Shown here one piece after another: positions 44,810-54,272 of a stretch of 64,000 bases of DNA. This stretch comes from Caballeronia cordobensis (lineage in GTDB: Bacteria; Pseudomonadota; Gammaproteobacteria; Burkholderiales; Burkholderiaceae). Numbering within the stretch: position 1 is the first letter of the stretch; each line of letters begins with the position of its first letter. Both the position numbers and the translations under genes were made by a program. The notes beneath the pieces were generated by a model that saw only the letters and a program-made list of their open reading frames with translations, searched no databases and had not been told where the DNA came from. The stretch is taken from positions 434,001 through 498,000 of the forward strand of contig NZ_FCNY02000003.1 of NCBI RefSeq assembly GCF_001544575.2, given 5' to 3'.

Positions 44810-46591
44810 ATGTTCAAGAACGCCTTCGGCGTCGTCCAGAAGGTCGGCAAGTCGCTGATGCTGCCGGTCGCGGTCCTGCCCGTCGCCGGTCTGCTGCTCG
44901 GCCTCGGCGCGACCGATTTCCACGGCTACGTGCCCGTCATCATCCTTGATTTGATGAAGAACGCGGGCGACGTGATCTTCGGCAATCTGCCGCTCATTTT
45001 CGCGATCGGCGTGGCGCTCGGCTTCACGGAGAACGACGGCGTGTCGGGCATCGCCGCGACCATCGGCTATCTCGTGATGACCGCGACGCTCGGCGTGATC
45101 GCCAAGGCGCAAGGCGTCGAGCCCTCGATGATCATGGGCATTCCGTCGATCCAGACCGGCGTGTTCGGCGGCATTCTCGCGGGCGGGCTCGCCGCGTGGA
45201 TGTTCAACCGCTACTACAAGATCGCGCTGCCGCCCTATCTCGGCTTCTTCGCGGGCAAACGTTTCGTGCCGATCGTGACGGCGATCGGCTCGATCGTGCT
45301 CGGCGCGATTCTTTCGGTCGTGTGGCCGCCGATCGGCGGGGCGATCAATGCGTTCTCGCACTGGGCGGCGGTTTCGGACCCGCGCACGGCGGCGACCGTC
45401 TACGGTTTCGTCGAACGTCTGCTGATTCCGTTCGGCCTGCACCATATCTGGAACGTGCCATTCTTCTTCGAGGCCGGCAGCTTCCTCGATCCGACGACCG
45501 GCAAGGTCGTTCACGGCGACATCAACCGCTTCTTCGCGGGCGATCCCACCGCGGGCATTCTGTCGGGCGCGTTCCTCTTCAAGATGTTCGGCCTGCCCGC
45601 CGCCGCCATCGCGATCTGGCATTGCGCGAAGCCGGAAAAGAAAGTCGCGGTCGGCGGCATGATGGTGTCGGCGGCGCTGACGTCGTTTCTCACGGGCATC
45701 ACCGAGCCGATCGAGTTCGCCTTCCTGTTCGTCGCGCCCGTGCTGTACTTCATTCATGCGTGTCTCGCGGCGTCGGCGCAGTTCGTCGCCAATACGCTGA
45801 ACATGCACATGGGGTTCACGTTCTCGCAAGGCGCGATCGACTTCCTGATGTTCAATCTGATCGGCAACAAGGCGACGCATGCGTGGTATGTCTTCATCCT
45901 CGGGCCGATCTATGCGGGCATCTACTATTGCGTGTTCCGCTTCGTGATCAGCCGCTTCGATCTGAAGACGCCCGGCCGCGAGGACGATACGGTTGCGAGC
46001 GCCGCTGTCTCGTCGAGCGGTGAAGGCGGCCGGTCGCGCGATCTCGTGCTCGCGTTCGGCGGACGCTCGAACATCACGAGTCTCGATGCGTGCATCACGC
46101 GGCTGCGCATCTCGGTGAAAAATCCGGCGCTCGTCGACGATGCCCGGCTGAAGTCGCTCGGCGCGGCGGGTGTCCTGCGCGTCGGCAACGGCGTGCAGGC
46201 GATTTTCGGGCCGCTGTCGGAGAACATGAAAACCGACATGCAGGAGTATCTGAAGACCGCGGGCAGCGACGCGGATCTGCCGGCGGCGGGCGCCGCGGCC
46301 GTGACTCCGGACACGGTGACGGCCGCAGCGACGGCAGCGCCTGTGAAAGAAGGCGCGCAGCAGAAGGCGCGCGCCGAGAAGATTCGCGCGGCGCTGGGCG
46401 GCGCGGCCAATATCGTGAAGCTCGAACCGCTCGCGGCGACGCGACTGCGCGTCGCGCTCGGCGATGCATCGCGTGTCGATGCCGCCGCCCTCAAAGCCGC
46501 CGGCGTACCCGCGACGCAATCGCTTGGCAATGGCGAGATGGATCTGATCGTCGGACTGGAAGCGGAAAATCTGGCGGGCGCGATGAATTGA
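44810..46591 (+). CDS. nagE: PTS N-acetylglucosamine EIICB transporter with extra EIIB-like domain
   Basis: A 593-residue protein. The membrane EIIC domain (about 1-385) includes the sugar-binding [17 protein letters not shown] region and the conserved [15 protein letters not shown]. An EIIB domain follows with phospho-Cys428 in [10 protein letters not shown] second EIIB-like domain (about 525-590) reads [14 protein letters not shown], with Ala542 in place of Cys. It phosphorylates GlcNAc on import using phosphate from the 42254 gene product. A GGAG site precedes the ATG. The degenerate third domain probably has a structural or regulatory role. Confidence 0.95.
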   Translation: MFKNAFGVVQKVGKSLMLPVAVLPVAGLLLGLGATDFHGYVPVIILDLMKNAGDVIFGNLPLIFAIGVALGFTENDGVSGIAATIGYLVMTATLGVIAKAQGVEPSMIMGIPSIQTGVFGGILAGGLAAWMFNRYYKIALPPYLGFFAGKRFVPIVTAIGSIVLGAILSVVWPPIGGAINAFSHWAAVSDPRTAATVYGFVERLLIPFGLHHIWNVPFFFEAGSFLDPTTGKVVHGDINRFFAGDPTAGILSGAFLFKMFGLPAAAIAIWHCAKPEKKVAVGGMMVSAALTSFLTGITEPIEFAFLFVAPVLYFIHACLAASAQFVANTLNMHMGFTFSQGAIDFLMFNLIGNKATHAWYVFILGPIYAGIYYCVFRFVISRFDLKTPGREDDTVASAAVSSSGEGGRSRDLVLAFGGRSNITSLDACITRLRISVKNPALVDDARLKSLGAAGVLRVGNGVQAIFGPLSENMKTDMQEYLKTAGSDADLPAAGAAAVTPDTVTAAATAAPVKEGAQQKARAEKIRAALGGAANIVKLEPLAATRLRVALGDASRVDAAALKAAGVPATQSLGNGEMDLIVGLEAENLAGAMN

Positions 46592-46613
46592 CGATGAGCT
46601 GACGATAACGCAG

Positions 46614-47822
46614 CTACGCGATCGAGTCGCCCGCACGCGGCTTCTCGATCGCGTAATAGACGAAACATCCCGCCACCACGCCCCAGAACGCCGCGCCGAT
46701 ACCGAGCAGCGTCACGTCGCTCAGGGTGACGACGAACACGATCATCGCGCTCAAAGGCAGCGCCGAACGAAACGCGGCGACGAAGGACTTTTCGAGCACG
46801 CCCGTCATCGCAAGTCCCGCGAGGATCGCGATATAGGCGCCGGGCAGGCTCGTCAGCAAGAACACGTATGCCGTGGCGAAGAGGCCGATCGCCACGCATA
46901 GCACGCCCGCGATCAATGCGCCGAAGTAGTGACGCCCATGCGTGCCGCCCGACACGAGAATCGCGTTGCTCGGTCCCGCCAGCACCGAAGGACAGCCGCC
47001 GAACGGCGCGGTAATGGCCGTCAGCACGCCGCTCGTGATCGTCACGAGCCGCAGCGACGTGCGATACCCCGATGCCCGCGTCACCGCAATGCCCTGCGCG
47101 TTCTGCACGAACAGCACGGTGATGAGCATCGGCAGCAGCAGTTGCGATATCGCGTGGAGGTCGAAGCGCGGCGCGACGAGCGCGGGCGTCGCGATCCATG
47201 CGCCGCCGGTATGGCTCGGCAGCTGAAAGCCTGTCGCGAAGAGCATGGCCGCGCCCGCGAGCATCGCGCCGATCAGCGGCGGAAGCGGTGCGGCGTTACG
47301 GCGCTCCAGCCACATCAGCCCGAAAAATGCCAGCAGCATGGCGACGCCGATGAGCGGCGCGGCCACGGTCGAATGCACGACGGCCAGCACGTACTTGATG
47401 AAGAGCCCGGCGATCATCGCCATGACAATGGGCATCGGCACCCATCGGTCGAGCAGCGCGACGAGGTTCGTCACGCCGAGCACGAGCAACACGGCAGCGC
47501 AGACGAGATACGTGCCGACTGCCGCGCCGAAGCCGAATTGTGCAATCACGGGCGCGGCGAGAATCGCGCCTGGAATCGTCCAGAGAAAGAGCAAGGGCTG
47601 GCGCGTCTTCCAGCTGATCGCAATGCTCGCCAACCCATTGATGCCGATGGACGCAAAGAGCCACGACGACGTTTGCGCGAAGCTCAAGCCGCCTTCGCGC
47701 GACGCGGCGATGATGATCGCGACCGGCCCCGTCGCGGAGAAGCTCATGCTCGCGAACGCGAGCGAGAAGTACAAAAGCCACGACCGGGCGATGCCGGTCC
47801 TGGATGCGTCGCCAACGGACAT
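46614..47822 (-). CDS. benE: BenE-family benzoate/H+ symporter
   Basis: A 402-residue polytopic (about 12 TM) BenE protein, recognised by its overall pattern and GPVAIIIAASREGGLSFAQTSSWLF, PIVMAMIAGLFIKYV and GGCPSVLAGPSNAILVSGG. Relatives import benzoate with protons. It is convergent with nagE and downstream of the MHS transporter at 47894, with a strong hairpin in the 71-base gap. Next to a pyridine carboxylate cluster, a pyridine carboxylate is a possible substrate; this is inference. Confidence 0.93.
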   Translation of the reverse strand: MSVGDASRTGIARSWLLYFSLAFASMSFSATGPVAIIIAASREGGLSFAQTSSWLFASIGINGLASIAISWKTRQPLLFLWTIPGAILAAPVIAQFGFGAAVGTYLVCAAVLLVLGVTNLVALLDRWVPMPIVMAMIAGLFIKYVLAVVHSTVAAPLIGVAMLLAFFGLMWLERRNAAPLPPLIGAMLAGAAMLFATGFQLPSHTGGAWIATPALVAPRFDLHAISQLLLPMLITVLFVQNAQGIAVTRASGYRTSLRLVTITSGVLTAITAPFGGCPSVLAGPSNAILVSGGTHGRHYFGALIAGVLCVAIGLFATAYVFLLTSLPGAYIAILAGLAMTGVLEKSFVAAFRSALPLSAMIVFVVTLSDVTLLGIGAAFWGVVAGCFVYYAIEKPRAGDSIA

Positions 47823-47840
47823 GTATAGCGCTCGGAGAGA

Positions 47841-47872
47841 GCGATCCCGCGCCGCGTTCGATGCGGGATCGC
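47841..47872. terminator. Hairpin between the MHS transporter and benE
   Basis: A perfect 10-bp stem GCGATCCCGC/GCGGGATCGC with a 12-base loop, 21 bases after the MHS gene stop on the minus strand. It could terminate or attenuate transcription before benE. Confidence 0.55.
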
Positions 47873-47893
47873 AAGAGGTTCAGACGCCCGGCG

Positions 47894-49219
47894 TCAATGC
47901 GTGGCCGCCGCCTCGGCATGCACGGGCGCACGCCAGAGCAGCCCGATGATCACGCCGAGCACGCAAAGCGCGCCAATGTACCACGCAGGCGCCATCGTGA
48001 TGCCCTGCCGCCCCACGAGGAACGATGCAATCGCAGGCGCGGTGCCGCCGAAAATCGCATAGGCGGTGTTGTACGACAGCGCGAAACCGGTGAAGCGCAC
48101 TTCCGGCGGGAAGCTTTTCACGATGATGTACGGCCCGAGCGTGATGGTCCCGATCAGAAAACCCCCGGCGATATACAGCGCCCACACCGACTGGCTGCCC
48201 GACGCGAGGCCGATATAGAACGCGCCCGTGACGAGTAGCATCGCGGCACTGCCGATCGCATACGCGCGGCCGCCGCCGATCTTGTCCGCGGCCCATCCCG
48301 CGAACGTGCTGCCGAGAATCAGACCGAAGATCGACCACGAGTTGTTGGTGAAGACGTCCTTGGCCGCGAAGTGGAATTGCGACTGCAGGAATGTCGGCGT
48401 GTAGAGAAAGTACAGCACGAAGATGCCCGAGAAGACCCACGTCGCGAGCAGCGAGACGATCACCGCGCCACGATGCTCCTTCAGCACGACCGCGAGCGGC
48501 AGGCGCGCATCCGCTTCACGCTTGGCGCGCAGCGCTTCGAACACGGGCGTTTCCTGCAGGTAGCGGCGCAGATAGACCGAGATCAGACCGAATGCACCGC
48601 CCGCGATGAACGGCAGACGCCAGCCCCAGCTTTTCAGATCCGCCGGGTCCATGTTGCCGATGAGGAATTTCGCCGACAGCGCGCCGAGCAGAATGCCCGT
48701 GCACAGGCCCGACATCAGGAGACCGCAGGCAAGCCCGATGCGATCGCGCTTCACATGCTCCGAGCAGAAAATCCACGCGCCCGGCACTTCCCCGCCGACG
48801 GACAGCCCCTGCAAAACGCGGCACAAAAGAAAGAGCAGCGGCGCGACCATGCCGAGCGTCGCATAACTCGGCAGCAGACCGATGAGCAGCGTCGGCGCGG
48901 CCATCAGAAACAGACTCAGCGCGAACATTTTCTTGCGGCCGATGCGGTCGCCGAAGTGCGCGAAGAAAATACCGCCGATGGGGCGCACGAGATAGCCCGC
49001 CGCGAAAATGCAGAACACTTCGAGCTGCGCGAGCCACTCGGGCGTTTGCGGCGGAAAGAAGACCGTGGCAAGCAGCTTCGTGAAGAACACCGCGACGATG
49101 AAGTCGTAATACTCCAGCGCACCGCCCAGCGACGCGAGCATCAGCGTCTTGATATCGTTGCGGGACATCGACCGCCCTTGCATGGCGATGTCGTCCGTCT
49201 GTACGGGGGTAGAACTCAT
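47894..49219 (-). CDS. MHS-family MFS transporter
   Basis: A 441-residue major facilitator of the metabolite:H+ symporter group. TM1 reads GGALEYYDFIVAVFFTKLLATVFFPP, then GDRIGRKKMF in loop 2-3 and GLSVGGEVPGAWIF in TM4-5. Start at 49219 with GGAG upstream; the longer frame begins with TTG and lacks a ribosome site. The operator TCAG-N4-CTGA at 49270-49281 lies 50 bases upstream, so it belongs to the MarR-controlled pyridine regulon and probably imports the substrate. Confidence 0.93.
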   Translation of the reverse strand: MSSTPVQTDDIAMQGRSMSRNDIKTLMLASLGGALEYYDFIVAVFFTKLLATVFFPPQTPEWLAQLEVFCIFAAGYLVRPIGGIFFAHFGDRIGRKKMFALSLFLMAAPTLLIGLLPSYATLGMVAPLLFLLCRVLQGLSVGGEVPGAWIFCSEHVKRDRIGLACGLLMSGLCTGILLGALSAKFLIGNMDPADLKSWGWRLPFIAGGAFGLISVYLRRYLQETPVFEALRAKREADARLPLAVVLKEHRGAVIVSLLATWVFSGIFVLYFLYTPTFLQSQFHFAAKDVFTNNSWSIFGLILGSTFAGWAADKIGGGRAYAIGSAAMLLVTGAFYIGLASGSQSVWALYIAGGFLIGTITLGPYIIVKSFPPEVRFTGFALSYNTAYAIFGGTAPAIASFLVGRQGITMAPAWYIGALCVLGVIIGLLWRAPVHAEAAATH

Positions 49220-49266
49220 GTTTGGCTCCAAACTCTGATGAGGTGACGTTTAACGCATCCGCCAAT

Positions 49267-49284
49267 TAATCAGCATGCTGATTA
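49267..49284. promoter_or_regulatory. Operator copy 1, TCAG-N4-CTGA (MHS transporter side)
   Basis: TAATCAGCATGCTGATTA is a perfect 18-bp palindrome with core TCAGCATGCTGA, 48 bases from the transporter start. It is the most symmetrical of the four copies in the cluster. Confidence 0.7.
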
Positions 49285-49411
49285 TTCGGGCGTTCCAATC
49301 CGGCAAACGCACGAGCAGATCCGCTCTGATAGCTGCGCGACGCATCGTTCTATTGACTTCGTTTTATAACTTCGTTTTATGACTTCGATCATTGACAACT
49401 TGCGCTTGCGC

Positions 49412-49437
49412 CATCAGCATTCGTCAGTACGCTGATG
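49412..49437. promoter_or_regulatory. Operator copy 2, TCAG-N4-CTGA (MarR side)
   Basis: Core TCAGTACGCTGA at 49424-49435, with a further flanking pair CATCAGC (49412-49418) and GCTGATG (49431-49437). It lies about 168 bases upstream of the MarR gene within the 383-base gap 49220-49602, which contains no other gene that can be supported. Autoregulation is implied. Confidence 0.65.
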
Positions 49438-49602
49438 GATGATTTGTATCCGGAAAAAATTGGAAGCGCAACTCTGATTGCACCTACGATCTTTACGGCG
49501 TATCGCGCGCTTGCGCATGCACGCGTGCGGCACCGTTTGGACAAACACGGCGCACGAACGCTAAACTCCCGAGTGACAGAACTTCTTCGAAAAAGGTTAA
49601 GG

Positions 49603-50109
49603 ATGGGCACCGTTGCCGAGAAAAAAGCAGCCGTTTCCGACGACGGCATCGAAACCGGACATCTGTGGCAGCGCCCTGGATTTCTGATCCGGCGTCTCAA
49701 TCAGATCCATATCGCGCTCTTCTTCGAGTGCTGCAAGGACTTCGCGATCACGCCGGTGCAATACGGCTTGCTGACGACGCTTTCCGAACGTCCGGGGCTC
49801 GACCAGACATCGCTGTGCGCGGAAGTCGGCGTCGACCGCACGACCATGGCGGACGTGCTGCGGCGTCTCGAAGAGCGCGGCCTCGTCAAGCGCGAGCCCA
49901 GCCCGCACGACGGGCGGCTCAAGATCGCGAACATCACCGCGAAAGGACGCCGCGTGATGAAAGACATGTACGGCAGCATGCGCGAAGCCCAGGTGAAGTT
50001 CCTGGCCCCGCTGAGCTCTGAAGATCGCGTTCATTTCGTGCGCATGATGATGCAACTGGTCGAAGGGAATAATCAGTACGGACGCACTTCACTCAAGCAT
50101 TTCGATTGA
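49603..50109 (+). CDS. MarR-family regulator, probable PicR-like
   Basis: A 168-residue MarR protein. The winged HTH (about 55-110) reads LDQTSLCAEVGVDRTTMADVLRRLEERGLVKREP with the beta-wing DGRLKIANITAKG. Start 49603 has AAGG six bases upstream; the frame extends to 49435, but the extra part overlaps operator copy 2 and lacks domain content. It is divergent from the MHS transporter and convergent with the second one. Its neighbours form a pyridine cluster; MarR-type regulators control nicotinate (NicR) and picolinate (PicR) clusters elsewhere. Likely a repressor relieved by an early pathway intermediate. Confidence 0.92.
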   Translation: MGTVAEKKAAVSDDGIETGHLWQRPGFLIRRLNQIHIALFFECCKDFAITPVQYGLLTTLSERPGLDQTSLCAEVGVDRTTMADVLRRLEERGLVKREPSPHDGRLKIANITAKGRRVMKDMYGSMREAQVKFLAPLSSEDRVHFVRMMMQLVEGNNQYGRTSLKHFD

Positions 50110-50121
50110 CTGTTGCGTGGG

Positions 50122-51717
50122 CTATTGCGTAATGTCGCGGCGGTACGTCTCCGGTACGAAGAGCGCACCGACCGCGAACGACACGACGGCAATCGCAATC
50201 GGATACCACAGCCCGAAGTAGACGTTGCCGGCCGCGACCGCCATCGCGGACACGACGAACGGCAGCATGCCGCCGAACCAGCCCGAGCCGAGATGGAACG
50301 GCAACGAGAGCGACGTATAGCGGATGCGCGCCGGGAACAGCTCGACCATGAACGCGGCCATCGGTCCATAGACCATCGCGAGATAAAGCAGCAAGAGCCA
50401 CATCAGCAGGACGACCATCGGGGCGTCGATCTTCGCGGGGTCGGCGTGCGCGGACCAGCCCGACGCGACGAGCGCCTTTTCGAGTTCGTGCCTGTCGGCG
50501 CCCTGCACCACGAGCGGGCCGATTTGCGTCGATGCGCCCTCGCCCGCCCGTTGCGGCGCGCGATCATACGAGACACCCGATGCGCTCAGAAACGAGCGTA
50601 TGCGGTCGCACTCGGTCACGGGCGCGGAAAACAGCGTGAAGCGGCAATCGTTCGCGCGCACCGTGACGGGCGCGCTCTTCTGGAACGCTTCCAGCTGAGG
50701 ATTCGCGTAGTGCGTAAGCGCGTGAAAGATCGGCTGCGTGGTCGCGGCGAGCAGGAGACACGCGAGCATCATGATCCACTTTCGTCCGATGCGATCCGAT
50801 AGCCAACCGAACACGAGATAAAACGGGAACACCGCGATCAACGCGATCGCCAGAAAAAGATTGACCGTATTCGGCGCGACCTTCAGCGTGTTCTGCAGGA
50901 AATACATCGAGTAGAAATGCCCGGTGCCGAACACGACCCCAACGCCCGATGCCGTGCTGAACAGCATGATGAGCACGTACTTCAGATTCGCCCATTTGCC
51001 GAAGCTCTCCCCGATCGGCGACGTCGATAGCCTGCCCGCCTGCTTCATGTCGCGGAACGTCGGCGATTCGGCGAGCTTCGTGCGCAGATAGACCGAGAGC
51101 GCCAACAGCACGATCGATACGAGGAACGGCATGCGCCAGCCCCAGCTCTGGAACGCGGCTTCGTCCATCCCGGCGCGGCTGATGCTGACCACCGCGATCG
51201 ATGCGAGCAGTCCGAGCGTCGCCGTGGTCTGAAGCGAGCTCGTATAAAAACCGCGCCGGTCGGCGGGCGAATGCTCCGCGAGATACGTCGCCGCGCCGCC
51301 CGTCTCGCCGCCGAGCGCGAAGCCCTGCAACAGGCGCAGCGCGACCAGCAGCACGGGCGCCATCATGCCGATCTTCTCGAACGAAGGCAGCAAGCCCACG
51401 CCGACCGTCGCGACACCCATCAGCACGATGGTCGCCATGAACGTGTACTTGCGGCCGATGCGGTCGCCGAGCCGTCCGAAGAAAAGCGCGCCGAGCGGGC
51501 GCACGAGAAAGCCCGCGCCGAACGTGGCGAGGCTCGCGAGAAACGCGACCGTATCGTTGCCGCTCGGAAAGAACAACGTGCTGAACGTGCCCGCGAGCGC
51601 CGCATAGATATAGAAGTCATACCATTCGAGCAGCGCGCCGAACGACGACGCGAAGATCAGCGTGAACTCATGCCGCGTGACTGCGCGGTGCGAGCGCTCC
51701 GAAAGAGACGTGGCCAT
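50122..51717 (-). CDS. MHS-family MFS transporter with large extracytoplasmic insert
   Basis: A 531-residue major facilitator of the metabolite:H+ symporter group: GALLEWYDFYIYAALAGTFSTLFFPSG, GRLGDRIGRKYTFM, WLSDRIGRKWIMML. Between about TM9 and TM10 a stretch of roughly 100 residues (about 335-435) is hydrophilic, with two Cys (NDCRFTLF and VTECDRI); this is longer than usual for the family, which typically has about 430 residues. The last gene of the picC-led operon, 31 bases after the amidase. It may import the pyridine acid or export a metabolite. Confidence 0.92.
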   Translation of the reverse strand: MATSLSERSHRAVTRHEFTLIFASSFGALLEWYDFYIYAALAGTFSTLFFPSGNDTVAFLASLATFGAGFLVRPLGALFFGRLGDRIGRKYTFMATIVLMGVATVGVGLLPSFEKIGMMAPVLLVALRLLQGFALGGETGGAATYLAEHSPADRRGFYTSSLQTTATLGLLASIAVVSISRAGMDEAAFQSWGWRMPFLVSIVLLALSVYLRTKLAESPTFRDMKQAGRLSTSPIGESFGKWANLKYVLIMLFSTASGVGVVFGTGHFYSMYFLQNTLKVAPNTVNLFLAIALIAVFPFYLVFGWLSDRIGRKWIMMLACLLLAATTQPIFHALTHYANPQLEAFQKSAPVTVRANDCRFTLFSAPVTECDRIRSFLSASGVSYDRAPQRAGEGASTQIGPLVVQGADRHELEKALVASGWSAHADPAKIDAPMVVLLMWLLLLYLAMVYGPMAAFMVELFPARIRYTSLSLPFHLGSGWFGGMLPFVVSAMAVAAGNVYFGLWYPIAIAVVSFAVGALFVPETYRRDITQ

Positions 51718-51748
51718 GTCGATTCCATGCGGATGAAAACCCGGACAA

Positions 51749-52372
51749 TCAGAGATTCGCGAGCAAGTCGAGCGCTTCGTCGCGCATCATGACGGCGGCG
51801 TACTTTTGCGCCATGTCGAAGAGATTCGCTTCGTGAGGCGCAATGGCGCGATCGCCGACGCAGTCGGATAGCACGAACGGACGGAAGCCGTATTGCATCG
51901 CATCGACGACGGACGAGCGCACGCAGCCGCTCGTCACCGCGCCCGCGATCAGCAGCGTGCGCACGCCGTGTTGCGTGAGCCAGGCCGCGAGGCCCGTGCC
52001 GAAGAATGCGGACGGCACCGTCTTGCGCACCACGAGTTCGCCCTTGCGCGGCGCGAGTTGCGGCACGATCGCGCTGTCGTGCGATGTTTCCTTGAGCGCG
52101 AGCAGGCCGGGCACTTTCATCGTGAAGACGTTGTGATCGGCGTCGTCATCGGCGAAAACGATGCGGCTGTGCGCGACCGGCCAGCCCTTTTCGCGCGCGT
52201 GCGCGAGCAAGGGAATCGTGTGCTCGATGGCCTGCGGAATATTGCCGCCGCCGAAGACTTCGGGATTCGCGAAGCCGTTCACCAGATCGACGATCAACAG
52301 ACCGACCGGCGCTTGCGGTTCCAGCGTCGAGCCGAAGCTCTGGCGCTTGTAGGTTTCGATATCGTGGGACAT
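51749..52372 (-). CDS. nicF: Maleamate amidohydrolase (NicF/PicF type)
   Basis: A 207-residue isochorismatase-like cysteine hydrolase. The catalytic triad is Asp29 (LLIVDLVNGF), Lys117 (VVRKTVPSAFFGT) and Cys150 (GAVTSGCVRSS). In nicotinate and picolinate catabolism this enzyme converts maleamate to maleate and ammonia. The start at 52372 is at the family N-terminus; the frame extends to 52450 into the next gene. Seventeen bases after the dioxygenase gene. The N-carbamoylsarcosine amidase group is the nearest alternative, but the neighbours point to maleamate. Confidence 0.92.
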   Translation of the reverse strand: MSHDIETYKRQSFGSTLEPQAPVGLLIVDLVNGFANPEVFGGGNIPQAIEHTIPLLAHAREKGWPVAHSRIVFADDDADHNVFTMKVPGLLALKETSHDSAIVPQLAPRKGELVVRKTVPSAFFGTGLAAWLTQHGVRTLLIAGAVTSGCVRSSVVDAMQYGFRPFVLSDCVGDRAIAPHEANLFDMAQKYAAVMMRDEALDLLANL

Positions 52373-52389
52373 GTCGGTGTTTTCGTGAG

Positions 52390-53424
52390 TCAGCGATCGA
52401 GTACCACGCCATTGCGCACGACGGGCTCGCCGTCGAGAAAGACATCGCAATGACGCAGCGGAATGTCGATATGGCAGGTGGTCGTGCGGCTGCCGCCTGC
52501 TTCGTTGTTCGGTCCGAGCGAGAACAGGAAATTGCCTTCGAACGCGCGCGCATCCATGCCGATGGTCGCCTCGCGATCGTAGAGGCCGAGCGTCGACCAG
52601 TGCGCGCGCGGCTGCAAACCCCAGCCGATATGCGAGATCGCATACGCTTCCGGATCGTCGAAGGTCGCCATGTATTCGCTGAGCAATTGCGCGTCGATGC
52701 CGCCATCGATGCGCTTTGCATAGCCGCCCTCGACAGTGAGTTCGATGCGGTCCTGCACATAGCTCTTCTGCGGCAACAGAATGTCGCCGCGATCGATCAC
52801 GATGCGCCCGTGCGCCTGATGGTCGTTCGGAAACGTCAGCGCGAAGCCGCTCGGCCAGTGATCCCAGCGGCCGGGTTCATCGACGAAACCATACTCCGCA
52901 ATCGGCTCGAACTCGCCGAGCGGACAACGGAAGTCCGTGCCGGCCGCCGACACGATATGCATCTCTTTCGCCCGCGCGATGCGCGCCTGCGCGGCGAGCA
53001 CGCGTTCGCGATCCGCGGGCGTGGGCACGAGACGCGTGAGCACTTCGGGCGGTTCCACGGCGAGCAGAATCTTCGTGCCCGTCTTGAGGATATCGAGTTG
53101 CTCGGGCGAGAACAGCAGCGTCATCAGGTCGAGCACGAGATCGCTTTCCTTCAGCGCGGCGATCGCGGCGCGGTTGCCTGTCAGCGGTGTCGTGCCGAGG
53201 TACGCGAGCGAATCGCGGCTTAAGGCCTTTTCGCCGTTCACGGGCGGCAGATCGAGACGATTGACGATCGCTCCCATCGATTGCGTCGCGATCAGCGCGG
53301 TCGCGAGCGTCTGCGGATGCGTGGACGCGCTGGTCAGGATAGTGACGGTCTGTCCCGCTTCGAGGCGCGATAGCCTGAGCACCTTCGTCCATGCATCGAC
53401 CATCTGATAGTCACTGACTGGCAT
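52390..53424 (-). CDS. nicX: 2,5-Dihydroxypyridine 5,6-dioxygenase (NicX/PicD type)
   Basis: A 344-residue NicX homologue of the peptidase M29-like fold, which binds one non-haem Fe(II) and opens 2,5-dihydroxypyridine to N-formylmaleamate. The iron ligands fall at the same numbers as in the Pseudomonas putida enzyme: His265 (SHIGWGLQP), His318 and Asp320 (CHIDIP). Other matches are ILLAVEPPEVL, DEPGRWDHWPSGF and MDARAFEGNFLFS. AAGGAGGCAGAC lies directly before the ATG at 53424. The gene start overlaps the nicD end by 14 bases. Confidence 0.97.
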   Translation of the reverse strand: MPVSDYQMVDAWTKVLRLSRLEAGQTVTILTSASTHPQTLATALIATQSMGAIVNRLDLPPVNGEKALSRDSLAYLGTTPLTGNRAAIAALKESDLVLDLMTLLFSPEQLDILKTGTKILLAVEPPEVLTRLVPTPADRERVLAAQARIARAKEMHIVSAAGTDFRCPLGEFEPIAEYGFVDEPGRWDHWPSGFALTFPNDHQAHGRIVIDRGDILLPQKSYVQDRIELTVEGGYAKRIDGGIDAQLLSEYMATFDDPEAYAISHIGWGLQPRAHWSTLGLYDREATIGMDARAFEGNFLFSLGPNNEAGGSRTTTCHIDIPLRHCDVFLDGEPVVRNGVVLDR

Positions 53425-54259
53425 GTCTGCCTCCTTCGTCGAACGTTGCAAGCGCCGCGCCGAGAAAATCGCCGAGCGCCGCGTAAAAGCCCGCTTCGTC
53501 GTCCCACGGGATCATGTGGCCTGCGTTTTGCACGCGCACATGTTCCAGTTGCGGCACGAGCCCGCGAATCTCTGTCACATCTTCATCGCTCACCACGTCG
53601 CCGCGGCCCGCCGTCACGAGCAATGCGGGCATCTTCAGAAGCGGTAGATCGGCGTGAATGTCATCGGCATGGAAGCCTTCGAAGCTCGTGCGTATCGCGC
53701 GTTCGTCGCAGGTATGCAGCCATTGCGCGCGCAGTGCGAGTTGCTCGTTCGTCCATGTCGGGCAGAAGGCGCGCATCGCTTCCGCGCTCATGCCTTCGCG
53801 CGCCTGGCGAATCGAATCGATGTACCACGGCAATTGCGACGGATACGAACGGCGTCCCGGACCCGAGACCGGCGGATCGATCATGGCGAGGCGCGTCATG
53901 CCGGCCGGATGCGAGCGCGCCGCGCGAATGCCGATGCGCGCGCCCATCGAGTGGCCGATCACGCTGTAGCGCTCGAAGCCGAGCGCAGTGGCGAACGCGT
54001 TCAGATCGGCGGCTTGCGCATCGAGGCTGTAGTCGAGCGCATCGGATGCCGAGGACAAGCCGCGCCCGCGCACATCGAGCACATACGTATCGAAAGTCTT
54101 GCCGATATGCTCCGCAACAAATGCCCACGTCACGGCCGGGCTCGTGATACCCGGCACGATGATCACCGGATCGCGCCCCACGTGTGCTCCGCCAAAGCGC
54201 AGATAATGCTGACGGATGCCGTTCGCCTGAACGTTCGCGCCGTATAGATAGGTCGACAT
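53411..54259 (-). CDS. nicD: N-formylmaleamate deformylase (NicD/PicE type)
   Basis: A 282-residue alpha/beta hydrolase matching NicD, which removes formate from N-formylmaleamate to give maleamate. It opens GANVQANGIRQHYLRFGG, has PGITSPAVTW as the oxyanion segment, nucleophile Ser104 in VIGHSMGARIGIRAA, and the His in QNAGHMIPWDD. The PPVSGPGRRSYPS stretch is characteristic of the NicD group. It lies 13 bases after the maleate isomerase gene. Confidence 0.96.
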   Translation of the reverse strand: MSTYLYGANVQANGIRQHYLRFGGAHVGRDPVIIVPGITSPAVTWAFVAEHIGKTFDTYVLDVRGRGLSSASDALDYSLDAQAADLNAFATALGFERYSVIGHSMGARIGIRAARSHPAGMTRLAMIDPPVSGPGRRSYPSQLPWYIDSIRQAREGMSAEAMRAFCPTWTNEQLALRAQWLHTCDERAIRTSFEGFHADDIHADLPLLKMPALLVTAGRGDVVSDEDVTEIRGLVPQLEHVRVQNAGHMIPWDDEAGFYAALGDFLGAALATFDEGGRHASQ

Positions 54260-54272
54260 GGTCTTCCCCGCC

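Noticed and set aside
49435..49602. An N-terminal extension of the MarR protein
   Set aside because: It begins at operator copy 2 and has no MarR-domain content; 49603 has a ribosome site.
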